A stretch of DNA of 64,000 nucleotides from Oscillospiraceae bacterium (GTDB lineage Bacteria > Bacillota > Clostridia > Oscillospirales > Oscillospiraceae), in assembly GCA_910575815.1 (NCBI GenBank), contig CAJTFN010000010.1, positions 62,001 through 126,000 of the forward strand. The letters run 5' to 3'. Of the stretch, positions 51,248 through 59,863 are shown in pieces. Numbering within the stretch: the first letter of the stretch is position 1; each line of letters starts with the position of its first letter. The translations under genes were made by a program, and so were the position numbers. A model generated the notes under the pieces. It ran no database searches and was not told the origin of the DNA. It was given only the letters and a program-made list of their open reading frames with translations.

Positions 51248-51281
51248 AAAGCGGCGTCACTGCATGAGATGACGCCGCTTT
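51248..51281 (+). terminator. Terminator after the Rpn gene
   Basis: AAAGCGGCGTCA / TGACGCCGCTTT stem. The T tract is short. Confidence 0.65.
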
Positions 51282-51332
51282 GTAAATATTTAGACGAAGG
51301 ACTTATTTGGCGCAATCATTTGAAAAGAGCTG

Positions 51333-51683
51333 TCATAGCGGATCGTCAAATACAGAATACCGCCACATGGGGATCGTATCCTTGCTTTGATATCCGAGCC
51401 GATATTCTCGATAGACTCCTCTACGCGTGGTATATGTGCATTTGCACATGGGGCATGTGAAGGTCCTCTCAATGACCAATGGCGCATCCGCAATGAGTAG
51501 GGCAATCGATGTTTCTCCACGATGTTCCCAATAATATTGGTCTAATTTTGCTTGCTCCTCTTCTGACAGGAGAAAGTCATAGGCACAGTGCTCCTCGCCG
51601 CAGTTAGGACAGACCGGAGCATACCGATATACATAGGATTGATGATTTCCCACGGTTCGCCACCTCACTTCCTTATGATGCAT
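51333..51683 (-). CDS. Zinc-ribbon protein
   Basis: The 116-residue protein has two CxxC pairs (VCPNCGEEH near residue 25 and FTCPMCKCTY near residue 75), a likely zinc ribbon, followed by a basic Tyr/Arg-rich tail. Start 51683 (MHHKEVRW) is possible; a GTG at 51653 behind AGGTGGCGAACC is an alternative. The family is not recognised. Confidence 0.6.
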   Translation of the reverse strand: MHHKEVRWRTVGNHQSYVYRYAPVCPNCGEEHCAYDFLLSEEEQAKLDQYYWEHRGETSIALLIADAPLVIERTFTCPMCKCTYTTRRGVYREYRLGYQSKDTIPMWRYSVFDDPL

Positions 51684-51753
51684 TATATAGCAGTTCTCTC
51701 TTCCGCACAATGCGAAAAGTGCCCGATTCACTATCGGGCGCAAAGGCGAGATT

Positions 51754-51794
51754 GCCGCCCACGGCTTCTTCAAAGAAGCCGTGGGCGGCGGTTT
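51754..51794 (+). terminator. Strong hairpin with T tract
   Basis: GCCGCCCACGGCTTCTT / AAGAAGCCGTGGGCGGC followed by GGTTTTT. The transcript that ends here is not identified. Confidence 0.75.
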
Positions 51795-51918
51795 TTGCGT
51801 TCCAAGCATTGTTGCAGTTGCAATATCTGTTCAGCGTTCTTCGGTGGTCTTGATAATAGCTTTTCCGTAGGCTTCCGGCTATACTGTCGTTACAACAAAC
51901 AGGAAGGAGAACGGCAGC

Positions 51919-52341
51919 ATGGAACAAAAAAAGAACCTCTGTGCTCAGATCCCCCTCAGCCTCCACGCGCAAGTCAGTGAGGCCAAAGAGGCGGCGGGCC
52001 AGACCACCAGCGAGTACATCACGAATCTGCTGATCGAATACTACAATCTGAAGAAAAACGGAGGTGCAACGATTATGAGTGACAAAACGAGAACGATGGC
52101 CTTCCAGATCCCGGAGGACCTCTTCCAGCGGATCAAGGCCCACCTGGAGCGGGAGACGCAGCGGACCGGCAGGAAGCTGACCCAGCGGGAATTCGTGCTG
52201 GGGCTGATCAAGAAGGCGCTGAACGAGGCCAAGCGGCTGGCCGCCGAGGAGGGCGGGCAGAGCGGCAGCGTCGAGGCCCGTGTCGGCCCCTGTGAGGCCG
52301 CCTTCCCCGAGGACGAGGGCCAGCCCCCGGAGAAGCCCTGA
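51919..52341 (+). CDS. Tandem ribbon-helix-helix-type DNA-binding protein
   Basis: The 140-residue protein contains two RHH-like modules: NLCAQIPLSLHAQVSEAKEA ... SEYITNLLIEYYN (residues 5-45) and TMAFQIPEDLFQRIKAHLER ... TQREFVLGLIKKALNE (residues 58-105), then an acidic tail. An internal ATG at 52075 has GGAGGTG nine bases upstream, so the second module may also be made alone. RHH proteins of this size control ICE or plasmid genes. Confidence 0.75.
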   Translation: MEQKKNLCAQIPLSLHAQVSEAKEAAGQTTSEYITNLLIEYYNLKKNGGATIMSDKTRTMAFQIPEDLFQRIKAHLERETQRTGRKLTQREFVLGLIKKALNEAKRLAAEEGGQSGSVEARVGPCEAAFPEDEGQPPEKP

Positions 52342-52390
52342 CACGCCGCAGCGACCCCCGTGTGGCCCCGTTGAAGCCCTTGCGCCACAA

Positions 52391-52433
52391 GGTCCCCGGC
52401 ATCCCAACACCAAAGGGATGCCGGGGACTTTTC
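52391..52433 (+). terminator. Terminator after the RHH gene
   Basis: GTCCCCGGCATCCC / GGGATGCCGGGGAC stem followed by TTTT. Confidence 0.88.
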
Positions 52434-52483
52434 GCTTTCAAGAGCGGCCAGGAATGATGCCTGGCAGTCCAGGCCCATGAATA

Positions 52484-53395
52484 CTACCAAAATCGTTTCT
52501 TCTTCATGATCCACAAGCAGAGGAACACAATCAGCGCGCTGCCAATGATGACCGCCGGATACCCATATTTCCACGTCAGCTCCGGCATTCCGGTGAAATT
52601 CATCCCGTACCATCCGGCTACCAAGGACAGAGGGAGGAATATCGTAGTCACTATGGTGAGAATTTTCATGATCCGGTTCTGGCGGATGTCGATCTCCGCC
52701 TGAAACAGCTCCCGCAGCTGCAGGCCGTATTCCCGGAGCAGCTGGGCCTCGCTGTTCAGACGCCCGATTCGCTTCTCCGCCATGTGGAACATGCGAAGTT
52801 CGCTTTCGCTGAAGTACCCGTTTTCATTCTCCTGAAACTCGCAAACCATATCGTCCAGTTGGGTGTAGTACCGCATCCAGCCGGCAATCTCCTTGCGCAG
52901 TGCAGTCATCTTTGGATTGAACCCCTCCATCTCTCCGGACAGGACCTGATCCTCCAGCCGCTCCAGACGATCTCCGATACCCTGGAGATGGTGCAGATCC
53001 TTGGCAATCAGCAATTCTATAAATTCATAAAAAAATCCTCCGATCCCGTTTTCCCGATGGGCGTTCTCCTTCCGAAGACGCTGCACGGCGGAGTGGGCCG
53101 TCCCGGTATCGTCGCAGAGCACCATCCATCCGGGGGTCAGAAGATAGCCGAAGGCGATGGGAGCACCGTCCCGTGTGCACCTGGGCGTCACAATCGTCCC
53201 ACACAGGCAGTCACGCCGGGCTTCCGCTTTGCATACACGGGCATCCCGCGCAGAGGGCGTGTGGCAGAGAACCCGCTCCAATCCGGGGATGGAGGCGCCC
53301 CGCTCCAGCTCCTCCGACGTCAGCAGAACAAGGACGTTTCCATCCGTTTCCTGCTCCAGCGGAGCCAGCGCCGCGCTGATATTGTACCGATTCAT
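52484..53395 (-). CDS. CorA family divalent cation transporter
   Basis: The 303-residue protein has the CorA layout: a soluble alpha/beta N-terminal funnel, a long stalk helix, and two C-terminal transmembrane helices with the signature YGMNFTGMPELTW between them (the GMN motif). The end is basic (MKKKRFW). CorA proteins move Mg2+, Co2+ or Ni2+. ATG 53395 follows GGAGGCGGTCTT. It is convergent with the RHH gene and divergent from Hsp20. Confidence 0.92.
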   Translation of the reverse strand: MNRYNISAALAPLEQETDGNVLVLLTSEELERGASIPGLERVLCHTPSARDARVCKAEARRDCLCGTIVTPRCTRDGAPIAFGYLLTPGWMVLCDDTGTAHSAVQRLRKENAHRENGIGGFFYEFIELLIAKDLHHLQGIGDRLERLEDQVLSGEMEGFNPKMTALRKEIAGWMRYYTQLDDMVCEFQENENGYFSESELRMFHMAEKRIGRLNSEAQLLREYGLQLRELFQAEIDIRQNRIMKILTIVTTIFLPLSLVAGWYGMNFTGMPELTWKYGYPAVIIGSALIVFLCLWIMKKKRFW

Positions 53396-53506
53396 AAGAC
53401 CGCCTCCCGTATCATGATACCGCCATTGTATCGCGTCCATCTGAAAAAGTACACTAAAATATAAAATCGCATATTTTGTGAACAAAAATCTGATACTTTG
53501 TAAACG

Positions 53507-53533
53507 TTAGCACTCTCCTATTGACAGTGCTAA
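53507..53533. promoter_or_regulatory. CIRCE operator
   Basis: TTAGCACTC-N9-CAGTGCTAA. It differs from the consensus TTAGCACTC-N9-GAGTGCTAA in one base. CIRCE is the binding site of the HrcA repressor, so the gene downstream should respond to heat. Confidence 0.92.
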
Positions 53534-53549
53534 TCCGGCGGAGTATAAC
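53521..53549 (+). promoter_or_regulatory. Promoter of the Hsp20 gene
   Basis: TTGACA (53521-53526) and TATAAC (53544-53549) with 17 bases between. The -35 lies inside CIRCE, so HrcA binding would block it. Confidence 0.88.
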
Positions 53550-53629
53550 AAAGCTGTTCAAAAGAGGAAGGCCCAAATGGCCTCCTCAACAGGGCATTTG
53601 AATGAGGTATATGAATGGAGGAATGACTT

Positions 53630-54076
53630 ATGATGCCCAGTATTTTTGGTGAAAACCTGTTCGACGATTTCTTTGGCCGCGACTTCAACCTGTTCCCGGT
53701 GATGCCGGGTCACGATCCCCTGTATGGGAAGCACGCCAAGAACCTGATGAAGACCGATGTGCGGGAAACGGACAGCTCCTATGAGTTGGACATCGACCTG
53801 CCCGGCTTCAAGAAGGATGAGGTCAGCGTGGATTTGAAGGACGGTTATCTGACCATCAGCGCCGCCAAGGGCCTGGACAAGGACGAATCGGACAAGGCGG
53901 GCCGGTATATCCGTCAGGAGCGGTACGCCGGCACCTGCAGCCGCAGCTTCTATGTGGGCGAAGGCGTGGAGCCCAAGGATGTGTCCGCCAAGTTTGAGGA
54001 CGGTATCCTGAAACTCTCTTTGCCGAGACGCGAGCAGAAGCAGCTGCCCGAGTCCACCTCGATTGCCATCGACTGA
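53630..54076 (+). CDS. Hsp20/alpha-crystallin small heat shock protein
   Basis: The 148-residue protein has the alpha-crystallin domain: MKTDVRETDSSYELDIDLPG, FKKDEVSVDLKDGYLTISAA ... CSRSFYVGEGVEPKDVSAKF ... GILKLSLPRRE, with the I-x-I-like tail region short. It binds unfolding proteins and prevents aggregation. It is under a CIRCE-overlapped promoter. The start is at 53630 behind GGAGGAATGACTT. Confidence 0.95.
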   Translation: MMPSIFGENLFDDFFGRDFNLFPVMPGHDPLYGKHAKNLMKTDVRETDSSYELDIDLPGFKKDEVSVDLKDGYLTISAAKGLDKDESDKAGRYIRQERYAGTCSRSFYVGEGVEPKDVSAKFEDGILKLSLPRREQKQLPESTSIAID

Positions 54077-54089
54077 CAAAACCGCGCGA

Positions 54090-54127
54090 AAGCGCCCCGG
54101 AATCCTCCGATTCCGGGGCGCTTTTTT
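54090..54127 (+). terminator. Terminator of the Hsp20 gene
   Basis: AAGCGCCCCGGAATC / GATTCCGGGGCGCTT stem followed by TTTTT. Confidence 0.92.
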
Positions 54128-54288
54128 GTCAATGCCGGAAATGTAGAAAGAGGCGGGCGGATTTCGTGAAAGTTCAGACTTGACAGCGCAAACACAACGG
54201 CCCCAGGAAAAGCAGCCGGGCAGGGCATTCCAAAACGGAGTACCCTGCCCGGCTGTTTTTGCTTTCAGCCGGATTGGAGGTGAAATTT

Positions 54289-55953
54289 TTGAACACGAAT
54301 TTGGCCTATGGCTTCACGAAAACGGAGCTGGACATTGCCAAGCACACGGACCTGCTGGGCCTGCTGCCCTCGCTGGGCTATACCTTGAAGCGGATCGGAA
54401 GCTACTACACCACGGCGGAGATGGACAGCATCCGCATTCGGGACCCCACCAGATGGAAACGCTACTCCACCCGGCAGGGCGGCGACGCCATTACCTTCCT
54501 CCAGGAATTCTGCGGGATGCGCTTCCCGGAGGCGGTGGATTACCTGCTGGCCTATCATGGCAGGTCCAGAGACTCCCCCGACCGGAATCAGCCCGTCCCC
54601 CGCCCCAAGCCGCCTCCGCCCAGGGAGAAGCCGCCCTTCGTCCTGCCTCCCGCAAACCCGGACCAGCGGCGGGTCTTTGCCTACCTTCGCAAGCGGTGCG
54701 TTTCCGAAAAGGTTATCCGCGCCTTCATGGATGCAGGACTTCTCTACGAAGACGCCCAATACCACAACTGCGTGTTTGTCGGCAGAGATGGCAGCGGCCA
54801 GCCCAGATTCGCCAGCAAACGCGGGACCTGTGACCGCGGCGGCTCCAGCTTCAAAAGGGATGTCCTGGGCAGCGACAAGAGGATCGGCTTCCGTTTACCC
54901 TGTGACCCGGAAATCGAGGAGGTGGCGGTCTTTGAGGCCCCTATTGACCTCATGAGCTTCTGCACCCTCTGCCCGGAGGTCCACAGCAACGCCGTCGCCC
55001 TCTGCGGACTGTACAGCGGCCCGCTGGATACGTACCTCCAGGACCATCCCCACCTGAAATCCATCAAGTTCCTGCTGGACAATGATGAGCCTGGAATCGC
55101 GGCGGCGAAAGAGATGCGGGAGAAGTATAAAGCGGATGGCTACAAGGTGGAGATCCGGGTACCGAAGTACGGCAAGGACTGGAACGCGCAGCTCAAATAC
55201 AAGCTCACGGGGGTTTTGGAGGAGGTGAAAAAGCCAAAAAGCGAAGAAAATCCAACAAAAAAGGAGGAACCACAGCCTATGGCCGACTTAAAAAAGCTCA
55301 TCAGCAACAAGACTGCCATGGACAATCAATGGCGGGAGGAGCGGCAGGCGGACAAGGAAACCGCCTCCGCACTCCGGGACGCCAGCGTCACGCAGATCAT
55401 CGAGGACCCGGAGAAATTTGCCCGCTATTTGACTATGCAGGGGGACAATCCGTCCTACAGCGCCGGGAACGTGGCTTTGGCCATGGCCCAGCTCCCGGAG
55501 GCCACCGTTCTCCACACCCGCAGCCACTGGAAGGACCTGGGCCGCTTTGTTCTGGACCCGGAGCTGGACAACGGCGCCAGCATCTTCACCCGGTCTTCCA
55601 CGGGCCGGGGGTACAGCCTCACCAGCGTCTATGATATCGCCCAGACTCAGGGCCGGGAACTGCGGACGCCCCAACTGAGGGACAACACTGAAGCTATGGA
55701 CGCGGCCCTGACCGCTCTGCTGAACTTCTCTCCCGTTCAGGTGGTGGCCGACGAAAATCTGTCCGCCGGAGCCTATTATGACCCCCGGAAGATGACGCTG
55801 GCAGTGAATCCCGGTTATTCGGACAGCCATGCATTCGCCGCCATCGCCGCCGAGATCGCCCAGGCCCGGTTCCACGACCGGGGCCGCAATCCCGCCTACA
55901 GCCGGGAGGGCTGTGAACTCAGCGCCCAGAGGCCGGCGATGAGATCACGCTGA
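54289..55953 (+). CDS. DUF3991/toprim primase-like protein fused to a second ICE protein, 3' end broken
   Basis: Start is TTG at 54289 behind GGAGGTGAAATTT. Residues 1-90 resemble the CHC2-like N-terminal part of ICE primases (STRQGGDAITFLQEFCGMRF), followed by DUF3991 and a toprim-like domain (VAVFEAPIDLMSF, IKFLLDNDEPGIAAAKEM with the DxD-like pair) to residue ~310. After a Lys/Pro/Glu linker a second module begins at M331 (ATG 55279 with AAGGAGG upstream), which is likely a separate ICE protein. It ends in ELSAQRPAMRSR, where the normal continuation is lost: the DNA now joins a sortase fragment in another frame. The two modules may be made as one or two proteins. Confidence 0.75.
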   Translation: MNTNLAYGFTKTELDIAKHTDLLGLLPSLGYTLKRIGSYYTTAEMDSIRIRDPTRWKRYSTRQGGDAITFLQEFCGMRFPEAVDYLLAYHGRSRDSPDRNQPVPRPKPPPPREKPPFVLPPANPDQRRVFAYLRKRCVSEKVIRAFMDAGLLYEDAQYHNCVFVGRDGSGQPRFASKRGTCDRGGSSFKRDVLGSDKRIGFRLPCDPEIEEVAVFEAPIDLMSFCTLCPEVHSNAVALCGLYSGPLDTYLQDHPHLKSIKFLLDNDEPGIAAAKEMREKYKADGYKVEIRVPKYGKDWNAQLKYKLTGVLEEVKKPKSEENPTKKEEPQPMADLKKLISNKTAMDNQWREERQADKETASALRDASVTQIIEDPEKFARYLTMQGDNPSYSAGNVALAMAQLPEATVLHTRSHWKDLGRFVLDPELDNGASIFTRSSTGRGYSLTSVYDIAQTQGRELRTPQLRDNTEAMDAALTALLNFSPVQVVADENLSAGAYYDPRKMTLAVNPGYSDSHAFAAIAAEIAQARFHDRGRNPAYSREGCELSAQRPAMRSR

Positions 55954-56123
55954 CCACCAAGCAGGGCACCCGGACCTATGAGGTGACTTCCGTGGCCAAG
56001 GTTACGGAAACGGATCGGAGCAGTCTGGAGAACACCTCCGACAACTGCCTGACGCTGTACACCTGCGTCCGGGACGAGCGGGACCTCCGGTGGTGTGTGA
56101 GAGCGGTTGAAATGACCGATTGA
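55937..56123 (+). pseudogene. Sortase C-terminal fragment
   Basis: In the +1 frame at the end of the preceding gene the sequence reads EAGDEITLTTKQGTRTYEVT ... NCLTLYTCVRDERDLRWCVR, ending at 56123. The TLYTC motif holds the catalytic Cys of sortases and the following Arg is in CVRAVE. The N-terminal half with the catalytic His is missing. A deletion has fused it to the toprim gene's second module. Confidence 0.75.
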
Positions 56124-56228
56124 GACAGGCTGGACTGTCTGTCAATTCCAATAGACATTCCTCCCAATCTGTGGTAGTGTTGCGGTTGCAAAATTCCCAA
56201 CAACATTGAGAAAACGGAGGAAACGACT

Positions 56229-57248
56229 ATGAAAGGCAAAAGAAAACTGTTCCAGATGTTAGCGGCTGGCGTTCTGTCCGCAGCGCTGCTGGCAGGCCCG
56301 GCCCAGGCGGCGGACCCGGAGGTCCGGGTGGGCAGCTACAAGGGCAGCACACTGGAGGCCGGAGAAAGGAGCGGCCTCATCATCGGCCCTGCCGGAGCGG
56401 AGTACACGGCAAGCTCCAGCAACCCGGAGGTCGTCGCCGTCGAGAAGGTGCTGACCTTTTGGGTGGCCGTCGCAAAGTCGGAGGGAACTGCCGAAATCAC
56501 GGTCACCAACGAGGCCGGAACCACCGGCAGTCTGACTCTGACAGTGGGAGCGGCGGAATTGTCCTCCACTCCAAGTGAGGCCCCGGACCTGTCCGCCAAC
56601 ATGGATATCCGCCTGGAGATGGTGCGCCTCATCAACGAGGTGCGCCTGGAAAACGGCCTTGCCCGCCTCGTCATGGGCGTCACCGATCCCTTTATCCTGG
56701 ACCACCACTATGTTTGGTTCAAGGATAACACCCCGGCGGTTGGCCCGTTTTACGGCGATGTGCGCTTTATGCCGTTGGATAAGGATGCGGAGAAATATTT
56801 TCTGGTTTCGCTGGACTGCCCCTATGAGAGAACGAAATGGGCGCTTATCACCCAGCGGTATGGCTACGGCGCGCCGGAGTTCGAATGCAAGGACATTCGG
56901 CAGATGATTCGGTACGTCAACCGCCTGGGGCCTGAACTGGAGCAGGGGATCAAGCCTCCCTTCATTGCGGAAAGGTTTGCGGTTGAGGTGTTTGCTCTTC
57001 TTCGAGGGGAACCCTCACGTCCCCATGCTTATCGGGAGGGGGAGCACCGCTACAGCTACACCTCTTTTCAGGACGGGCGGCGGCGCATGATACGGGCGGC
57101 GGTCAGCCAGGAGGATGTCCCCCCCGGTTCCGATTCAGAAGAAATCAGGGGAATCTACGTCTGGAACGCGGAGGATGAGGAAAAAGCCCTGCCCGCTCCA
57201 GGCAAGTCCTCACATAAATCTCACAGGAGAAAGGAGACGGAACGATGA
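56229..57248 (+). CDS. Chimeric secreted protein (Ig-like and CAP start joined to an ICE module)
   Basis: The 339-residue protein has a signal peptide (residues 1-27, AQA-A), a BIG2-type Ig-like domain (residues 30-106) and the start of a CAP/SCP domain (MVRLINEVRLENGLA, residues 131-145). At about residue 146 the sequence changes to the module found in the next gene (VMGVTDPFILDHHYVWFKDN ... FLVSLDCPYERTKWALIT). The module has no secretion feature in the neighbour. The rest of the CAP domain is lost. Start is ATG at 56229 behind CGGAGG. It looks like a fusion by recombination. Confidence 0.75.
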   Translation: MKGKRKLFQMLAAGVLSAALLAGPAQAADPEVRVGSYKGSTLEAGERSGLIIGPAGAEYTASSSNPEVVAVEKVLTFWVAVAKSEGTAEITVTNEAGTTGSLTLTVGAAELSSTPSEAPDLSANMDIRLEMVRLINEVRLENGLARLVMGVTDPFILDHHYVWFKDNTPAVGPFYGDVRFMPLDKDAEKYFLVSLDCPYERTKWALITQRYGYGAPEFECKDIRQMIRYVNRLGPELEQGIKPPFIAERFAVEVFALLRGEPSRPHAYREGEHRYSYTSFQDGRRRMIRAAVSQEDVPPGSDSEEIRGIYVWNAEDEEKALPAPGKSSHKSHRRKETER

Positions 57249-57994
57249 GCCGGGAGGAAATCTCCGTCCGCCAGTGGCAGGAGCAGTTCAAGGCCGGGGT
57301 GTTCGACAGCTCGGATTTTCACACCCAATGCACAGCGGGCTGGTACGACTGGTTCTGCCAGGATTACGCCCTGGCCGGACGGCTGAAGAAGATCGGCAGG
57401 ATCGTTATGGGAATCACCGATCCCTTTATCCTGGACAATTACTACATCTGGTTCAAAAACAACTGCCCCCTGAGCGGACCGCTGTATGACGACGTCCGCT
57501 TTGAGCCGCTGGAGGGAGAGCGGAACGGCAAATATTTTCTGGTTTCGCTGGACAGTCCCCATGAGCGGAAGAAGTGGTCGCTGTTCACGGAGCGGTACGG
57601 CTTTGACGCGCCGGAGTTTGATTGCCGGAATGTCCGGGATATGATCAAGTACATCAACGTCATTGGCCCGGAGCTGGAGCGGGACGTTCAGCCTCCGTTC
57701 ATCGCGGAGAAATGCGCCGTGATAACCTATGCCAAACTGCGGGGAGACCCCGCCGGTATTCAGGTCTATCGGGACGGGGATCACCGTTTTAGCTATGCCT
57801 CCCGGAGGAGCCGGCAGATGAAGACCGTGCTGACGGCGGTCAGCCTGGAGGACACCCCGCCCGGCTTCGTTTCGGAGCACGCCCATTCCATCAAGGGGAT
57901 GTATGTCTACTGCCCGGAGGATGCGGGAAAGGATCTGCCCACGCCCCAAAAGAGCGCTGAGATCAAATCTTCCAAAAAAGAGGTGGAGCGATGA
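57245..57994 (+). CDS. Modular ICE protein with ISVRQW start
   Basis: The 249-residue protein begins SREEISVRQWQEQFKAGVFD, a module shared with the next gene. From residue 52 (RIVMGITDPFILDNYYIWFK, KYFLVSLDSPHERKKWSLFT) it shares a second module with the preceding gene; the end is Lys-rich. No known domain is recognised. The ATG overlaps the preceding stop by four bases, so the two are translationally coupled. Confidence 0.75.
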   Translation: MSREEISVRQWQEQFKAGVFDSSDFHTQCTAGWYDWFCQDYALAGRLKKIGRIVMGITDPFILDNYYIWFKNNCPLSGPLYDDVRFEPLEGERNGKYFLVSLDSPHERKKWSLFTERYGFDAPEFDCRNVRDMIKYINVIGPELERDVQPPFIAEKCAVITYAKLRGDPAGIQVYRDGDHRFSYASRRSRQMKTVLTAVSLEDTPPGFVSEHAHSIKGMYVYCPEDAGKDLPTPQKSAEIKSSKKEVER

Positions 57995-58467
57995 GCACGG
58001 AGAATGCGATCTCTGTCCGCCAATGGCTGGAGAAATATCACGCCTGCCTGCAAGGCCCCAAGGATTTCGTGGCCCAGTTCGGGAACGATTGGTATGATTC
58101 GTTTTTCAGCGACAGCGATAACATGAATGAAGGGGGAGCTGTCCCTATGGACGGCTCTCCCCTCACGCTAAAGGAGGCGGTAATAATCACTGAGTTGGAA
58201 AAACGGATGGAGCAGTATCTGCAATCGGAAGATTTTCAAATGGATATTGGAGCATTAGTCAATGACTATCAGTCCCAGGGGCTTCCAGTCCCACCAGAGG
58301 AACAGCTCCGGGAGGAAGCTGCTGCCGAAGCTCGTAAATGTATAGAAACCATGATGATTTGTGAGGCAAAGGGGCATCTGTGGAACGAAAAAGACGCTGA
58401 CCCGGAAAACGGGACCAGCACCTTGTACTGCAGCCGCTGCGGTGTGGAGGAACACCTGCGATGGTAA
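57991..58467 (+). CDS. Modular ICE protein, Cys-containing tail
   Basis: The 158-residue protein has the same start module as the preceding gene (AISVRQWLEKYHACLQGPKD), then a different C-terminal part with helical segments and a zinc-ribbon-like end (ICEAKGHLWNEKD ... LYCSRCGVEEHLRW). ATGA overlap with the preceding gene. Function unknown. Confidence 0.75.
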   Translation: MSTENAISVRQWLEKYHACLQGPKDFVAQFGNDWYDSFFSDSDNMNEGGAVPMDGSPLTLKEAVIITELEKRMEQYLQSEDFQMDIGALVNDYQSQGLPVPPEEQLREEAAAEARKCIETMMICEAKGHLWNEKDADPENGTSTLYCSRCGVEEHLRW

Positions 58468-58478
58468 AGGAGAACGCT

Positions 58479-59126
58479 ATGAATGCAAAGTACAAAATCA
58501 CGGATATCGCTCACGAAAAATATCCCTTCCTCCACTGTATCCGCGCCCTGCGGGACGTCGGCATTGAGGTGCGGGCCGGGGACCTGGGCGGCTTCGTGGA
58601 AGGGGAATTCAATCTCTCCCAAGAGGCGGACGACGCCTCCTGGATTTTCGATGACGCCATCGCCGCCGGAAGTGCCTCTGTGGACGGAAACTCCTGCCTG
58701 CGCGGCGAGGCAATCGCCTGTGAGCAGGCGTATGTCTCGCAAATGTCCTCCTTGTCCGGCCATGCCAGGGTGGAGGACTCCGCCTTCATTCGGGGCGCGG
58801 TTCTCGGCGATCATGCCAGGGCCGCCGGCTCCGCCAGAATTCTCAACTCCCCGGATAGCGGCAAATACCCCAAACTTGACGGACACAGCGTCGTGTTCGG
58901 CACGGTGATGGGGGATGTGCGCATCACTGGAACCGCCGTAATTCTCCGGGAAGAACAGATTTTCAACGATATGCCGGATGCCCTGGTCGTTGACGGGCAT
59001 GGCCGCTCCATCATCCGTGATCCGTCCAGAGATGTGCTGAGGCCGAACCGTCAGCTGCCTGAAAAACAGGAGAAGCCGCCTAGACGAAAGGGGATGGACC
59101 GATGTATTTCTTTGAGCAGGAACTGA
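58479..59126 (+). CDS. Left-handed beta-helix (hexapeptide-like) protein
   Basis: The 215-residue protein has short repeats with an acidic/Gly/Ala pattern (EADDASWIFDDAIAAGSASV, DGNSCLRGEAIACEQAYVSQ ... LSGHARVEDSAFIRGAVLGD) typical of hexapeptide or polymer-forming coils. Similar proteins occur in phage and ICE gene sets. The ATG at 58479 follows AAAGGAGAACGC. Function unknown. Confidence 0.75.
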   Translation: MNAKYKITDIAHEKYPFLHCIRALRDVGIEVRAGDLGGFVEGEFNLSQEADDASWIFDDAIAAGSASVDGNSCLRGEAIACEQAYVSQMSSLSGHARVEDSAFIRGAVLGDHARAAGSARILNSPDSGKYPKLDGHSVVFGTVMGDVRITGTAVILREEQIFNDMPDALVVDGHGRSIIRDPSRDVLRPNRQLPEKQEKPPRRKGMDRCISLSRN

Positions 59127-59863
59127 GGAAGCTGTTTGATGACGGGAAGATTATTGGCAGCCCCTTTTATGCCGGCAAAAGCTGTTTCGGGACACTGGGA
59201 AAGGATCTGCGGGTGCGGGTGGACCTCATGGACACCTGCTTTGATGTTGCGGTGATCGACCGCACGAAGGGGTCGTTAGATCACTTTGCAGTCAGCTTTT
59301 CCGACCTGCTAGGCCGGAAGTTTCCCCCGGAACATCCACAGTATGTATATGGGGTGACGCCCCATATTTGGACATACAACAACAAAACAGATTGGTATGC
59401 GTATCATCCCACTGATGCGGACTATGAGGCGATACGGCAGGCTGTGGCGCAGTATCTGGATCTGTTTTGGGACCGGCAGCAGGAGCGTATGCAGGACGGC
59501 CCGCAGATGGTATATATCTGTGCCCCGCTGCGGGGGGATGTGGAGAACAACATCGAGTTTGCCCGTCAGAAGGCCCAGGAGGTGTTCCGGGCAGGCGGCA
59601 TCCCGGTCTGCCCCCACCTCATGTTTCCGCCTATCGCTGACCCGGAGCATCCCGCCCAGGACCAGGCGGCGCGGGAGATGGGTCTGCGGCTGGTGGAGTC
59701 CTGCCAGCAGGTCCATGTCTATGGCTCCACGATCACCGAGGGGATGCGGGCGGAAATTCAACATGCCCAGGAGCAGGGCATTCCCGTCGTCTTTGAGCGG
59801 GAATCGCCCCAGCGCGCCCAGCCCCGCAAACGGTCCGTTCAGAAAGGCAGCCGGGAGCGATGA
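59102..59863 (+). CDS. DUF4406-type protein with N-terminal extension
   Basis: The 253-residue protein has a C-terminal DUF4406-like domain (nucleoside 2-deoxyribosyltransferase-like fold): MVYICAPLRGDVENNIEFAR, then FRAGGIPVCPHLMFPPIADP and GMRAEIQHAQEQGIPVVF. The N-terminal 140 residues form a separate domain containing KGSLDHFAVSFSDLLGRKFP. The ATG at 59102 overlaps the preceding stop. Such proteins are common in phages and ICEs. Confidence 0.82.
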   Translation: MYFFEQELRKLFDDGKIIGSPFYAGKSCFGTLGKDLRVRVDLMDTCFDVAVIDRTKGSLDHFAVSFSDLLGRKFPPEHPQYVYGVTPHIWTYNNKTDWYAYHPTDADYEAIRQAVAQYLDLFWDRQQERMQDGPQMVYICAPLRGDVENNIEFARQKAQEVFRAGGIPVCPHLMFPPIADPEHPAQDQAAREMGLRLVESCQQVHVYGSTITEGMRAEIQHAQEQGIPVVFERESPQRAQPRKRSVQKGSRER

